Below are positions 45,723 to 55,076 of a stretch of 64,000 nt of DNA, in pieces. The stretch is from Nonlabens sp. (GTDB lineage Bacteria; Bacteroidota; Bacteroidia; Flavobacteriales; Flavobacteriaceae): contig JAHDIQ010000001.1 of assembly GCA_020630715.1 (NCBI GenBank), positions 1 to 64,000 of the forward strand, written 5' to 3'. The position numbers and the translations under genes were made by a program. Numbering within the stretch: position 1 is the first letter of the stretch; every line of letters begins with the position of its first letter. Under the pieces are notes generated by a model. It was given only the letters and a program-made list of their open reading frames with translations, did not search any database and had not been told where the DNA came from.

Positions 45723-46775
45723 TTAATCAATAATTAACATCGCATCTCCATAGGTAGAAAAGCGATATCCTTCTTTAATAGCTTCTTTATAAGCTTTATT
45801 TAAAAAGTCATAACCTGCAAAGGCTGCCGCCTGCATCATTAGTGTAGATTTAGGTGGATGGAAATTAGTTATCATCGCATTTGCTATACTAAAATCATAC
45901 GGTGGAAAAATAAATTTATTAGTCCAGCTATCATAGGTGTTCAATCTACCATCACTACTTACTGCACTCTCTAGGGTACGCATAGTAGTAGTACCTACAG
46001 CACAAACGTTGCGTTTATGATTGATGGCATTATTCACCATATCAACGGTTTGTTGCGTAATCATCGCCTGCTCACTATCCATTTTATGTTTAGAAAGATC
46101 TTCTACCTCTACTGGTGCAAAGGTTCCTAAACCTATATGCATGGTAATATGAGCCATGTGGATTCCTTTAATTTCAAGACGCTTTAATAAATGTCTAGAA
46201 AAATGTAATCCAGCTACTGGTGCCGCAACCGCACCTTCTTCACTTGCAAATATGGTTTGAAAGCGTTCCTCATCTTCTGCTTCTACCTCACGGCCTAACT
46301 CACGTGGCAAAGGAGTTTCTCCTAGCTCTGTCAATTTTTCACGGAATTCCTCGTAACTACCGTCAAAAAGAAAACGTAGGGTTCTACCTCTAGACGTAGT
46401 ATTATCAATAACCTCTGCGACTAAGCTTTCATCATCGCCAAAGTAAAGTTTATTCCCTATACGTATCTTACGAGCAGGATCTACTAGTACATCCCACAAC
46501 TTTGTAGTAGGGTTTAATTCCCTAAGCAAAAAAACTTCAATTCTAGCTCCTGTTTTTTCTTTATTACCATACAATCTAGCAGGGAAAACACGTGTGTTAT
46601 TTGTTACAAAAACATCATCTTCATTAAAATAATCGATAACGTCTTTAAACATTTTATGCTCGATTTCTCCAGTAGAGCGGTGCAAGACCATTAAACGGGA
46701 TTCATCTCTATTTTCTGCCGGATACTGGGCGATTAACTCTTTAGGTAATTTATAACCGAATTGCGATAACTTCAT
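45723..46775 (-). CDS. queA: tRNA preQ1 ribosyltransferase-isomerase QueA
   Basis: 350 residues. It transfers the ribosyl part of SAM to preQ1 in tRNA, making epoxyqueuosine. Recognisable segments are [48 protein letters not shown] and [10 protein letters not shown], with [11 protein letters not shown] near the C-terminus. It lies at the downstream end of the aro/rsgA cluster, 67 bp from aroA, and has a strong terminator. Confidence 0.96.
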   Translation of the reverse strand: MKLSQFGYKLPKELIAQYPAENRDESRLMVLHRSTGEIEHKMFKDVIDYFNEDDVFVTNNTRVFPARLYGNKEKTGARIEVFLLRELNPTTKLWDVLVDPARKIRIGNKLYFGDDESLVAEVIDNTTSRGRTLRFLFDGSYEEFREKLTELGETPLPRELGREVEAEDEERFQTIFASEEGAVAAPVAGLHFSRHLLKRLEIKGIHMAHITMHIGLGTFAPVEVEDLSKHKMDSEQAMITQQTVDMVNNAINHKRNVCAVGTTTMRTLESAVSSDGRLNTYDSWTNKFIFPPYDFSIANAMITNFHPPKSTLMMQAAAFAGYDFLNKAYKEAIKEGYRFSTYGDAMLIID

Positions 46776-46842
46776 GAAGTAAATTTCGTTTAGGGTTGCA
46801 AATATACGATTTGGCGATAGGCGTTGTCAAGTAAAACGCGAC

Positions 46843-48093
46843 TTAAATTTCTGCTATCGGGACATTTAGGGATTTTAAATGGTCCCAAAAACTTACATAA
46901 CTTTTTGTCACCACACCTGCATCTTTGATCATCAGCGGTACTTTACAACTTAATGGCGCAAATGCGAGTGCCATACGATGGTCATTAAAAGTTTCTATTT
47001 CAACAGGATCTGTTATAGTTTTTAGTGTACTGGGTAGTAAGTGTAGGGAATCGTGAGTGGTGTTTATTACGCTTTCGCGAAAGCGTAATCCCATCAACTT
47101 CAATGCTTCTATACGATCTGTTTCCTTAATTTTTAAGGTATGTAGTCCTTTAAGTTTTAATTCAACTTTCAAACCTAGAGCCGTAACAAATATGGTTTGC
47201 GCCTGATCTGGAATATCTGTGAGGTCAAATTCTAAAACCTCTGGTAAGGTATGATTAACTTTTTCTAACCTTATTCCGTTTCCCATGAATGTGGTTAGCA
47301 CGCCAAAGGATTCATACACCTCAACTAGTCTTTTATCACCTTGCAGTGAATCTTTCTTATAGTTATGTAGTTCTATTTGATAACCTACAGCTTGTAAAGC
47401 TACCCAGCTGTACCAGTAACCAGCACTACTCCAGTCGCTTTCTACGGTAAATTGATGTTGTTTTAATTGAGATGGCGATGTAATGGTAATAACCTCTTCA
47501 TTCTCATTTTTTTCCCAAGATTGAAATGCGCCTATTTCCTGTAGTAATTTGGTCGTCATTTCTATATACGGTCGCGAAGTAAGATTACCTTTAAGTGATA
47601 ATTCTAAACCATTTTTAAATTTACTAGCGTTAAGTAATAATGCGCTTATGTACTGACTAGAGACGCCTGCATTTATATCAACCTTTGAAGTAGTTAATTC
47701 TTTACCCGTAATTTTAAGTGGTGGATAACCTTCATTATTCAAATATTCAATTTGTGCTCCTAATTCTAGTAACGCATCTACTAATATTTTTACAGGACGT
47801 TGTTGCATGCGATCACTACCAGTTAGGATTACCTCACTACCAGCGGTAGAGGCATAATATGCAGTAAGAAAGCGCATCGCCGTTCCTGCATGACCTATGT
47901 CAATAGTTCCCGTATGATGCTGAAGTGCTTTTTTTAAATGTCTCGTATCATCACTATCAGACAGATTATCTATGGTGATTTTTGGAAATAAGGCTTGGAG
48001 TATTAAAAGTCTGTTGCTTTCGCTTTTTGAACCGCTAATGGTGAGCGTTTGATCAGATTTATACTGTTCTGATGGACGTAATAAATAGTCCAT
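46843..48093 (-). CDS. aroA: 3-phosphoshikimate 1-carboxyvinyltransferase (EPSP synthase)
   Basis: 416 residues. It makes EPSP in the shikimate pathway. The chain shows SGSKSESNRLLIL, GHAGTAMRFLTAYYA, GSDRMQQRPV, SSQYISALLL, IKETDRIEAL and NDHRMALAFAPL, which are substrate-binding segments. The SKSESNR form is typical of the Bacteroidota type. The palindrome encodes RFRES right after the conserved KETDRIEALKLMGL (about 332-336). The DAHP synthase of the same pathway lies three genes upstream in the same run. Confidence 0.95.
   Translation of the reverse strand: MDYLLRPSEQYKSDQTLTISGSKSESNRLLILQALFPKITIDNLSDSDDTRHLKKALQHHTGTIDIGHAGTAMRFLTAYYASTAGSEVILTGSDRMQQRPVKILVDALLELGAQIEYLNNEGYPPLKITGKELTTSKVDINAGVSSQYISALLLNASKFKNGLELSLKGNLTSRPYIEMTTKLLQEIGAFQSWEKNENEEVITITSPSQLKQHQFTVESDWSSAGYWYSWVALQAVGYQIELHNYKKDSLQGDKRLVEVYESFGVLTTFMGNGIRLEKVNHTLPEVLEFDLTDIPDQAQTIFVTALGLKVELKLKGLHTLKIKETDRIEALKLMGLRFRESVINTTHDSLHLLPSTLKTITDPVEIETFNDHRMALAFAPLSCKVPLMIKDAGVVTKSYVSFWDHLKSLNVPIAEI
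47070..47085. repeat. Palindrome CGCTTTCGCGAAAGCG, copy 13
   Basis: Perfect; symmetry extends over 22 bp (47067-47088, TTA...TAA). Read as RFRES in aroA. Confidence 0.97.
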
Positions 48094-48095
48094 CG

Positions 48096-48422
48096 TTATT
48101 TGAGCTTCTCATTATTATGATGACGATCGTGATCACGTTTTGTTTTAAGATCTAGCTTTTTTGCAAATGCTTCTTCTAGATCTGTACCAGTCTGATTTGC
48201 CAGACATAATACCACAAACATGACATCTGCCAGTTCCTCTCCTAGGTCTTTATTTTTATCGCTTTCTTTCTCACTTTGCTCGCCATAACGTCGTGCAATA
48301 ATGCGTGCTACCTCGCCTACTTCCTCAGTAAGTTGTGCCATATTAGTGAGCTCATTAAAATAGCGCACTCCATGATTTTTAATCCACAGGTCTACTTGCT
48401 CTTGTGATTGTTTTAGGGACAT
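48096..48422 (-). CDS. MazG-like nucleotide pyrophosphohydrolase
   Basis: 108 residues, all alpha. LTEEVGEVARIIARRYGE and DLGEELADVMFVVLCLANQ give the EExxE...ExxD metal site of the MazG/dUTPase-like superfamily. These enzymes clear non-canonical nucleoside triphosphates. The gene sits between dtd and aroA with 2-14 bp spacing, so it belongs to the same transcript. Confidence 0.9.
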   Translation of the reverse strand: MSLKQSQEQVDLWIKNHGVRYFNELTNMAQLTEEVGEVARIIARRYGEQSEKESDKNKDLGEELADVMFVVLCLANQTGTDLEEAFAKKLDLKTKRDHDRHHNNEKLK

Positions 48423-48436
48423 GGTTTTTATTTTTT

Positions 48437-48889
48437 TTATTCTCGATTCTGGCTATCCATCACAATGGTTACTGGACCATCATTAACTAATGCTACCTTC
48501 ATATCTGCTCCAAATATTCCAGAAGAGATATTTTTGTTTAGCTTTCGCGAAAGCGAAATTAAAAAATCCTCATAGAGTGGCACGGCAATTTCTGGTCGTG
48601 CGGCGTTGATAAAACTAGGTCGATTTCCTTTTTTAGTACTGGCAAATAAGGTGAATTGAGATATCACCAAAGCATTTCCATTTATCTCACTTACATTAAG
48701 ATTCATTTTGCCATCTATATCGGAGAAGATTCTCATTCCTGCAATTTTATTCACTAGCCAGTCGATGTCTTCCTGAGTATCTTCAGAGGTGATTCCTAAC
48801 AAAATCAATAAACCATAGTCTATAGCAGCATGAATTTTACCATTAATGGTAACACTAGCTTCACTAACGCGTTGCAGGACTACTCTCAT
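48437..48889 (-). CDS. dtd: D-aminoacyl-tRNA deacylase
   Basis: 150 residues. It removes D-amino acids mischarged on tRNA. The two cross-dimer motifs are SQFTLFAST (about 77-85) and NDGPVT (about 136-141). The start overlaps rsgA by 4 bp. The palindrome encodes LSRK in the helix between the motifs (about 113-116). Confidence 0.96.
   Translation of the reverse strand: MRVVLQRVSEASVTINGKIHAAIDYGLLILLGITSEDTQEDIDWLVNKIAGMRIFSDIDGKMNLNVSEINGNALVISQFTLFASTKKGNRPSFINAARPEIAVPLYEDFLISLSRKLNKNISSGIFGADMKVALVNDGPVTIVMDSQNRE
48541..48554. repeat. Palindrome core GCTTTCGCGAAAGC, copy 14
   Basis: Perfect 14-bp core. Read as LSRK in dtd. Confidence 0.96.
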
Positions 48890-49890
48890 GGCGTTGCATA
48901 TTTATCTGTGCGATAATTATCTTCTTCGCCTCCTATGATTTGTAAGTAACTCTCATACCTGGAAATTGCAATATCGCCAGATTCTACAGCGTCTTTAATA
49001 GCGCATTTTGGTTCTTCTGCATGTAGGCAGTTGTGAAATTTACAATCGTGTTTACGTTCAAAAAATTCAGGAAAATAGCCATCAACAATTTCCTTTTCAA
49101 TATCTACCACGCCAAAACCCTTAATTCCAGGTGTATCAATAATACCTGCGTTGAAATCCAGATCAAACATCTGGGCAAAGGTCGTGGTGTGCTGTCCTTG
49201 CTTATGCTGGTCGCTTATTTCTTTAGTCTTAAGCTCTAGTCCAGGCTGTATCGCGTTTGCGGTTGTACTTTTACCGGCACCGCTATGACCAGCAAACATG
49301 CTAATTTTATCTAGCATCAATTCTTTTACTTGGTCAATATTTTTACCCGTTTGAGCACTTATCGCAATGCATTTGTACCCAATGGATTTATACAGTTGCA
49401 TTAGATGTCGCACCTGATCCAGTTCTGTCATGGTAAGATATTCCTCGCCCGTTTCTGGATCTATTAATGCTTCTTGCTGTTCATCATTATAGGTGTCGAT
49501 TTTATTAAAAAGCAATACTACGGGAATGTCATAAGCGGCCGCGCTAACTAGAAAACGGTCTATAAAAGAGGTAAACGTAGGTGGATTATTTAAAGTTACG
49601 ATTAAAAAAACCTGATCCACATTTGCAGCAATGATGTGCGTCTGTTTAGAGAGGTTCACACTTTTACGCACAATGTAGTTGTTACGTTCTAAAATCTCCT
49701 TTATGATTCCTATTTCCTCATCGCCTTTTTTCTCAATTTCAAAAATCACTTGGTCACCTACAGCTACTGGATTAGTGCTTTTAATTCCTTGCAACCTGAA
49801 TTTACCTTTAATCCTACAAGAATACATCGCACCATCAATTCCTTTCACTTCATACCAGCTTCCTGTAGACCTATAGACCGTTCCTTTCAT
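48886..49890 (-). CDS. rsgA: Ribosome small subunit-dependent GTPase A
   Basis: 334 residues from the ATG at MKGTVYRSTGSW, where homologs start; an upstream frame to 49923 is unlikely. A circularly permuted GTPase for late 30S maturation: OB fold (1-70), then G4 NKID, G1 GHSGAGKSTTAN, G3 DTPG, and a C-terminal zinc motif CKFHNCLHAEEPKCAIK. It overlaps dtd by 4 bp. Confidence 0.96.
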   Translation of the reverse strand: MKGTVYRSTGSWYEVKGIDGAMYSCRIKGKFRLQGIKSTNPVAVGDQVIFEIEKKGDEEIGIIKEILERNNYIVRKSVNLSKQTHIIAANVDQVFLIVTLNNPPTFTSFIDRFLVSAAAYDIPVVLLFNKIDTYNDEQQEALIDPETGEEYLTMTELDQVRHLMQLYKSIGYKCIAISAQTGKNIDQVKELMLDKISMFAGHSGAGKSTTANAIQPGLELKTKEISDQHKQGQHTTTFAQMFDLDFNAGIIDTPGIKGFGVVDIEKEIVDGYFPEFFERKHDCKFHNCLHAEEPKCAIKDAVESGDIAISRYESYLQIIGGEEDNYRTDKYATP

Positions 49891-49998
49891 ATCGCTACAC
49901 TCAAAAAACAAAATGAAAAACAAAAACCACTAGCAACACTATGAATAATGCATAATGGCAAGTTACATTTTGTTCTATTTTTCATTTTATTATTAATT

Positions 49999-51078
49999 CT
50001 AGTCAAACATCTTTTGCTGGTGATGGATACTTTCTTGATGTATCGCTTTATAAAATGCTTCAATAAAAGCATCGCTTAAACCGCCATTTTCACCTTGTAC
50101 TTTCATTTGTGCAAGAGTGCGTTTCCAGATATCACTTTGTAAAATAGATACATTGTCTTTTTTCTTAAGTGATCCTATATCTTCTGCCAGCTTCATACGC
50201 TGACTTAATAATCCTATGATTTTAGTATCCAGGCTATTAATATCGGTACGTAAGTGTTCTAGATTTTCTGCCGTTTGCGCATCTGTAAAATCCTTTTTAC
50301 GTATGCGTAAATCATCCATAATTTTAATCATCGTAGCAGGTGTGATTTGCTGTGCGGCATCACTCCATGCCTCTACCGGATTAGGATGTGTTTCTACCAT
50401 TAAACCGTCAAATCGTAAATCTAACGCTGTCTGGCAAACCTCAAAGACCATGTCTCTTTTACCTGTAATATGAGATGGGTCACAAATTAACGGTAAATCT
50501 GGATGCATCGATTTGAGATCTATCGGGATTTGCCACTGTGGATTATTTCTATAATCTGTTTTTCTGTAAGTAGAAAAACCACGGTGGATCACACCTAGGT
50601 TTTTAATATCCTGCGCCTGTAAACGTTCTACCGCACCTAGCCATAAAGCAAGATCTGGATTCACTGGATTTTTAACCAGTACTACTTTATCTGTGCCATG
50701 TAATGCTTCGGCAATTTCCTGTACTAGAAATGGGTTTACGGTGGTACGTGCGCCCAGCCATAAGACATCAATATCGTATTGCAATGCAATTTTAACATGC
50801 ATCGCGCTTCCTACTTCAATAGCGATTTGAAGTCCTGTTTCTTTTTTGGCACGCATTAACCATGGCAATGCAATTGCTCCTACACCTTCAAAACTTCCAG
50901 GTCTGGTACGTGGTTTCCATACGCCAGCTCGTAACATACTCACATCACTATCCTTTAAGGCATGAGCTGTTTCTAGCACTTGTTCTTCCGTCTCTGCACT
51001 ACATGGTCCAGCAATCACTAGTGGATGCGATAATTCTAAATCGTCTAACCACTTTCTATTTTCCTTTGTAATCTTCAT
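49999..51078 (-). CDS. Bifunctional DAHP synthase / chorismate mutase
   Basis: 359 residues from the ATG; a TTG four codons earlier is open. Residues 1-255 are a class-I-beta (KDPG-type) DAHP synthase: VIAGPCSAETEEQ, RAGVWKPRTRPGSFEG, LICDPSHITGKRD. Residues about 265-355 are a type II (AroQ) chorismate mutase helix bundle (LEHLRTDINSLDTKIIGLLSQRMKLAEDIG). It thus covers the first shikimate step and the branch to prephenate. This fusion is common in Bacteroidota. It is first in the run leading to aroA. Confidence 0.94.
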   Translation of the reverse strand: MKITKENRKWLDDLELSHPLVIAGPCSAETEEQVLETAHALKDSDVSMLRAGVWKPRTRPGSFEGVGAIALPWLMRAKKETGLQIAIEVGSAMHVKIALQYDIDVLWLGARTTVNPFLVQEIAEALHGTDKVVLVKNPVNPDLALWLGAVERLQAQDIKNLGVIHRGFSTYRKTDYRNNPQWQIPIDLKSMHPDLPLICDPSHITGKRDMVFEVCQTALDLRFDGLMVETHPNPVEAWSDAAQQITPATMIKIMDDLRIRKKDFTDAQTAENLEHLRTDINSLDTKIIGLLSQRMKLAEDIGSLKKKDNVSILQSDIWKRTLAQMKVQGENGGLSDAFIEAFYKAIHQESIHHQQKMFD

Positions 51079-51159
51079 ATAAGAACACAAAGTTAGAACA
51101 ATAGGTTAAGATGACTAGCGTTTTAAGGTAGGTTTATGGTAGTGAGTTTTGAGTTATTA

Positions 51160-51175
51160 CGCTTTCGCAAAAGCG
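51160..51175. repeat. Palindrome, one mismatch, copy 15 (intergenic)
   Basis: CGCTTTCGCAAAAGCG, with the same single change as the copy in speA, in the divergent gap between the DAHP synthase gene and gldA. Confidence 0.9.
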
Positions 51176-51236
51176 AAATAACAAGAAACCAATTGCTTTT
51201 TTTAAAGTCTTGCACCATTAATTGTATCTTTACCTT

Positions 51237-52139
51237 ATGTCTATAAATGTTCAAAAAATAACCAAAATGTACGGTGCTCAAAAAGCGCTGGATGAAGTTA
51301 GTTTTTCCATAAAAGAAAATGAAATTGTAGGTTTTTTAGGTCCTAATGGTGCTGGAAAATCCACTATGATGCGTATTCTCACGACTTATTTAAACCCTAC
51401 TAGTGGAACCGCTAGCGTGAATGGAAATGACGTAAAGGATAATGCTCGAGAAGTTCAAAAATCGATAGGATATTTACCAGAGAATAATCCGTTATATCCA
51501 GAAATGTATATACGCGAATATCTAGAATTTAGCGCGCAGGTTTACGGAATTAAAAATGCCCCAAACCGCGTAGAAAGCGTTATTGAAGAGACTGGATTAA
51601 CTTCTCATTTAGGCAAAAAAATACAAGAACTTTCTAAAGGTTATAAGCAACGTGTAGGACTAGCAAACGCCTTACTGCATGAACCTAAAGTCCTGATTTT
51701 AGACGAACCTACTACTGGTTTAGATCCTAACCAGCTGGTAGAAATACGTCAATTAATTAAAAAAGTAGGTGAACATACGACCATTTTACTTTCTACGCAC
51801 ATCATGCAAGAAGTAGAAGCAATGTGTGACCGTGTAATAATTATCAATAAAGGTCAGATTGTCGCAGATGATTATTTGAAAAATTTAAAAAGTGATGCCA
51901 CTCAGGTGATAGAAGTTGAATTTGACTATCGAGTAGAGGTAGAATTACTCAAGGAAATCTCAAAAGTACGTGGTGTGAAACAACTTGCTGGTTTTAGTTA
52001 TGAATTACATTTTGAAACTAGTGAAGATATGCGCAGTGCCGTTTTTGATTTTGCGCATGATAATGAGTTGAAGATTCTATCTTTAAATAAAAAAAATAAG
52101 AATCTTGAAACGATGTTTCAGGAGTTGACGGGTGAGTGA
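51237..52139 (+). CDS. gldA: Gliding-motility ABC transporter ATPase GldA
   Basis: 300 residues from the ATG (MSINVQKITKMYG); a TTG at 51222 lies in the promoter region. Standard ABC ATPase: Walker A GPNGAGKST, signature LSKGYKQRVG, Walker B VLILDEPTTGLD. The sequence and C-terminal extension match GldA, which with GldF and GldG is needed for flavobacterial gliding. gldF/gldG are not next to it. A TATCTTTA element (51225-51232) ends four bases before the start. Confidence 0.9.
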   Translation: MSINVQKITKMYGAQKALDEVSFSIKENEIVGFLGPNGAGKSTMMRILTTYLNPTSGTASVNGNDVKDNAREVQKSIGYLPENNPLYPEMYIREYLEFSAQVYGIKNAPNRVESVIEETGLTSHLGKKIQELSKGYKQRVGLANALLHEPKVLILDEPTTGLDPNQLVEIRQLIKKVGEHTTILLSTHIMQEVEAMCDRVIIINKGQIVADDYLKNLKSDATQVIEVEFDYRVEVELLKEISKVRGVKQLAGFSYELHFETSEDMRSAVFDFAHDNELKILSLNKKNKNLETMFQELTGE

Positions 52140-52179
52140 TCGTAGACAGTTTTTAAGTAGGCAGTAAGCATTAATTATT

Positions 52180-52587
52180 TTAAAGCTCTAACACTTCTTC
52201 TGGTGAGAATATAGGAATTGTGGAGTGTTTAAAATCTTTTTTATTTCTAGTAATAATTCCGTCTAAACCTTCAATAGATGCTGCACATTGGAATTGAACT
52301 GAGTCTTCATAATCTTTAAACTTAGTAGATCCAGCGGCAATTAGCATCTCTTTGGTAATTGAAGTTACTTCAACTAATGAAACAAAATCTAAAATAATTT
52401 CTGTAGCAAGTTTATTAGAAACTTCTTTTTTTAAAACATAGTGAGCATTCAAAAAAGAAATATCAGAAACATATAGTAGCCAAGAATCATCATCTGCTTT
52501 TTTAAAAAATCTTCTTACATTAAAATTAAATGGTTGTCGATTTAAAAAATTATCTATCAGAATATTAGTGTCTAAAAAATATTTCAT
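52180..52587 (-). CDS. PIN-domain toxin (VapC-like)
   Basis: 135 residues. The PIN fold starts with FLDTNILIDNFL (first acidic residue of the Mg2+ site), with FKDYEDSVQFQCA (about 88-100) and DGIITRNKKDF (about 109-119) supplying the others. VapC-type toxins cleave tRNA or rRNA. The preceding antitoxin gene overlaps it by 4 bp, the usual order. Confidence 0.9.
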   Translation of the reverse strand: MKYFLDTNILIDNFLNRQPFNFNVRRFFKKADDDSWLLYVSDISFLNAHYVLKKEVSNKLATEIILDFVSLVEVTSITKEMLIAAGSTKFKDYEDSVQFQCAASIEGLDGIITRNKKDFKHSTIPIFSPEEVLEL

Positions 52588-52841
52588 TTGATGTGTTTCT
52601 CAATTCTAATATCTCTAATTTTATCTCTATCCTTCACTGGATCTAAATCAGAATCAATGATTCCTGAAAATTTAGAATATTTTGAAGAAGGCTCTTTTAG
52701 AGAAATTTCCGTCTCATTTTTAGAAATCTTTTTTAAATAATTCTGTATCAATTCTGAAAGGCTCTGACCGGTATCTCTTGCATATTGCTTAGCTTGTTCT
52801 ATAACCGCTTTTTCAATGGTTAGCGTTAACTTAGTTTTCAT
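52584..52841 (-). CDS. DUF6364 family antitoxin
   Basis: 85 residues. MKTKLTLTIEKAVIEQAKQYA then TGQSLSELIQNYLK is a ribbon-helix-helix DNA-binding fold of the DUF6364 type; the C-terminal 40 residues are charged and likely unstructured, as in antitoxins that wrap their toxin. It probably represses its own promoter in the 64-bp gap to the divergent TruA-like gene. Confidence 0.85.
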   Translation of the reverse strand: MKTKLTLTIEKAVIEQAKQYARDTGQSLSELIQNYLKKISKNETEISLKEPSSKYSKFSGIIDSDLDPVKDRDKIRDIRIEKHIK

Positions 52842-52905
52842 TACACGTGTGTTTAAATCAAAGATACGTATAAATTTAATTACATTAAAAATAGCATATT
52901 TACAT

Positions 52906-53694
52906 ATGCAATTTCAAAATCGCCATTTTTACCTCATCAAATTACAATATCTAGGATTTAGGTTCCACGGCTGGCAAAAACAGCCCGATGTTCCTACCGT
53001 AGAAAAAATGGTAAAACGCACCTTGCGTTTTGTGCTAGACCATTCTAATTTTAAAGTTCTTGCCGCAGGACGTACAGATGCAAAAGTATCTGTAAACGAA
53101 ACTTACATCGAATTATTTATAGATAATGAACCTATAGATACTGATCAGTTTCTTCAAGATTTCAATCTGAATCTTCCTAGTGATATTAGAGCATTAAGTG
53201 TTCAACCTACCAATAGAGATTTTAATGTTATTCAACATCCTAAAATAAAAGAATACATCTATCTATTTTCTCATGGTGAGAAGTTCCACCCATTTTGCGC
53301 TTCATTAATGGTATATATGAAAACTGAATTAGACATTCCTTTAATGCAAGAAGCAGCACAATTATTTGAAGGAACTCATGATTTCTGGTCCTACACTTAT
53401 AAACCTAAAGAAAATACCAATACTGTAAGCACGGTAAACAGCTGTTGTGTAGAAAAAAACACTTTATTCACAGCAAACTTTTTTCCTGAAGAGAGTTTTG
53501 TCTTTCGCGTAAGCGGTAGTGGATTTAAACGTCATCAAGTACGATTAATGATGGGTTCTCTTTTTGATTTAGGAATGCACAAAATAACTTTAGAAGCTTT
53601 TAAAGCAAACTTAGATGGTTCTAAAAAAATCCACTTAAGCCATATCGCACCACCTAGTGGATTAATACTTTATCGTACCACGATGGAGTTGTGA
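52906..53694 (+). CDS. TruA-like tRNA pseudouridine synthase
   Basis: 262 residues from the ATG; the upstream frame reaching 52816 overlaps the antitoxin gene and is rejected. The fold shows LIKLQYLGFRFHGWQKQPDVPTVE and AAGRTDAKVS with the catalytic aspartate kept, then FVFRVSGSGFKRHQVRLMMG. The family modifies U38-U40 of tRNA. Motifs are looser than in the housekeeping enzyme (FHGWQKQ, GRTDAKV in place of GRTDAGVHA), so this may be a second paralog. Confidence 0.82.
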   Translation: MQFQNRHFYLIKLQYLGFRFHGWQKQPDVPTVEKMVKRTLRFVLDHSNFKVLAAGRTDAKVSVNETYIELFIDNEPIDTDQFLQDFNLNLPSDIRALSVQPTNRDFNVIQHPKIKEYIYLFSHGEKFHPFCASLMVYMKTELDIPLMQEAAQLFEGTHDFWSYTYKPKENTNTVSTVNSCCVEKNTLFTANFFPEESFVFRVSGSGFKRHQVRLMMGSLFDLGMHKITLEAFKANLDGSKKIHLSHIAPPSGLILYRTTMEL

Positions 53695-53740
53695 TTTTTT
53701 TATGATGATTTCAATTTATCTTTATGGAAAATTAAATACG

Positions 53741-54325
53741 ATGAAAAATATTTTAATGTTGGTAGCTTTTTCTATGGCTACTTTATTTACAAATGCACAA
53801 GACTTAACCAAAGTAAAAACGGATAAAAGTCCGATGGATGCCGCATTCTATCCTGCAGATGCTGCAAAAAGACAATTTGCAAAATCAGAAGAACAACGCA
53901 AAAACCTTGAACCACAAATTAGATTATTATATAGTAGACCAGCTTTAAACGGACGTACCCTTTTTGAAGGTCTATTAAAATATGGTAAAGCATGGCGTGC
54001 TGGCGCAAATGAAAGTACAGAGTTATTATTCATGCGCGACGTATTGATAGGTGAAACAAAACTAGAGGCAGGTAGATATTCCTTAATCGTAACTCCTGAA
54101 AAAGGGTCGTGGAAAATTCACATCAACAGTGAAAATGATGGTTGGGGAAACTACAGCCACAAACCAGAATTAGACCTAGTCACCATAGATGTTCCTGTTA
54201 AAATGACTGAAAATAATCTAGAGCTTCTTACGATGTTAATGTACTCTCCTGATGAAGGATCAACGGTGCATTTAAAAATAGGCTGGGGAAATTATGAAGT
54301 AGAAGTTCCTATTTCTTTAAAGTAA
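53741..54325 (+). CDS. DUF2911 family exported protein
   Basis: 194 residues from the ATG of the signal peptide MKNILMLVAFSMATLFTNAQ; an earlier ATG at 53702 adds an unlikely extension. The domain contains LLYSRPALNGRTLFEGLLKYGKAWRAGANESTEL and ends KIGWGNYEVEVPI, both characteristic of DUF2911. It is a beta-rich periplasmic protein of unknown role, 46 bp after the TruA-like gene. It converges on the DUF2807 gene with a single base between stops. Confidence 0.87.
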   Translation: MKNILMLVAFSMATLFTNAQDLTKVKTDKSPMDAAFYPADAAKRQFAKSEEQRKNLEPQIRLLYSRPALNGRTLFEGLLKYGKAWRAGANESTELLFMRDVLIGETKLEAGRYSLIVTPEKGSWKIHINSENDGWGNYSHKPELDLVTIDVPVKMTENNLELLTMLMYSPDEGSTVHLKIGWGNYEVEVPISLK

Positions 54326-54326
54326 A

Positions 54327-55076
54327 TTAGTTTCTAATTATCAATCTGCCGTCCCATGTTTCATTAACGTTAATGTTGACAGGAGCGGTTTCTAATATCA
54401 CATCACCGTAACCAGAAATGGTTCCGGTGATGTTTTGTTTTACATCTATTTGCCAGTTGTTAGTGCCGCGATGAAAAATTTGTGCATTTTGTATCTCAAG
54501 ATCACGAGCAATCAACTGCCCATCACCAGAATACCATTCTAAGTTAGCATTTTGCACCTCGCCATTTAAATAATAATTACTGATGTTATTATTGACAATT
54601 CGTAAATTATCTACATCTAAAGTCAATCTAAAATCACCAGAGCTTTGGAAATCGTTTTGGAAGTTTTCAGAAAACAAAGTCAATTCTGGAAACTCTAAAA
54701 CACCGATAGATTGAGTTTCTAGTCCGGTACTACTTCTTATTTCTGTTAAGTCTGGCGTTATCACCGTAATTACGGTTAATCCATAGTCGCGTACTAGATT
54801 ACAATTGTTATGATTCTTTATTATCAACTGTCCATCTATGACTTTAACCTCTATATCATCTATGAGGTTTTCACCAGATTCTAGGAATACCTGTTGGGTA
54901 GTTCCTTGTTGTATTTTTAACTGTACGCGATTATAAACAATGATTTTATTAAAGCTATCCAGCTCTAATTCAACAGAAATGATATCACCAGATGCTTGTA
55001 TACAATCTGGAGCATTTGCTGTGTCACAACACCAGCACAACAATACTATGACGATATATAAGCCTGTTTTTTTCAT
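54327..55076 (-). CDS. DUF2807 (head GIN domain) protein
   Basis: 249 residues with a signal peptide or lipoprotein signal (residues 1-17, cysteines at 14, 16 and 17). The body is a beta-helix of the DUF2807 type: FNKIIVYNRVQLKIQQGTTQQVFLE, then GLTVITVITPDLTEIRSSTG, and repeated short strands. The fold is common in exported Bacteroidota proteins and its function is not settled. The start overlaps the stop of the deacylase-like gene by 4 bp, so the two are co-translated. Confidence 0.85.
   Translation of the reverse strand: MKKTGLYIVIVLLCWCCDTANAPDCIQASGDIISVELELDSFNKIIVYNRVQLKIQQGTTQQVFLESGENLIDDIEVKVIDGQLIIKNHNNCNLVRDYGLTVITVITPDLTEIRSSTGLETQSIGVLEFPELTLFSENFQNDFQSSGDFRLTLDVDNLRIVNNNISNYYLNGEVQNANLEWYSGDGQLIARDLEIQNAQIFHRGTNNWQIDVKQNITGTISGYGDVILETAPVNINVNETWDGRLIIRN

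Noticed and set aside
48180-48200. AFAKK in the MazG-like protein as another palindrome copy
   Set aside because: The DNA there (TTTTTTGCAAATGCTTC) does not resemble the palindrome; the peptide likeness is chance.
53500-53516. CTTTCGCGTAAGCGG in the TruA-like gene as a palindrome copy
   Set aside because: It keeps only part of the core and encodes a conserved family segment (FRVSGSG), so it is more likely normal coding sequence.
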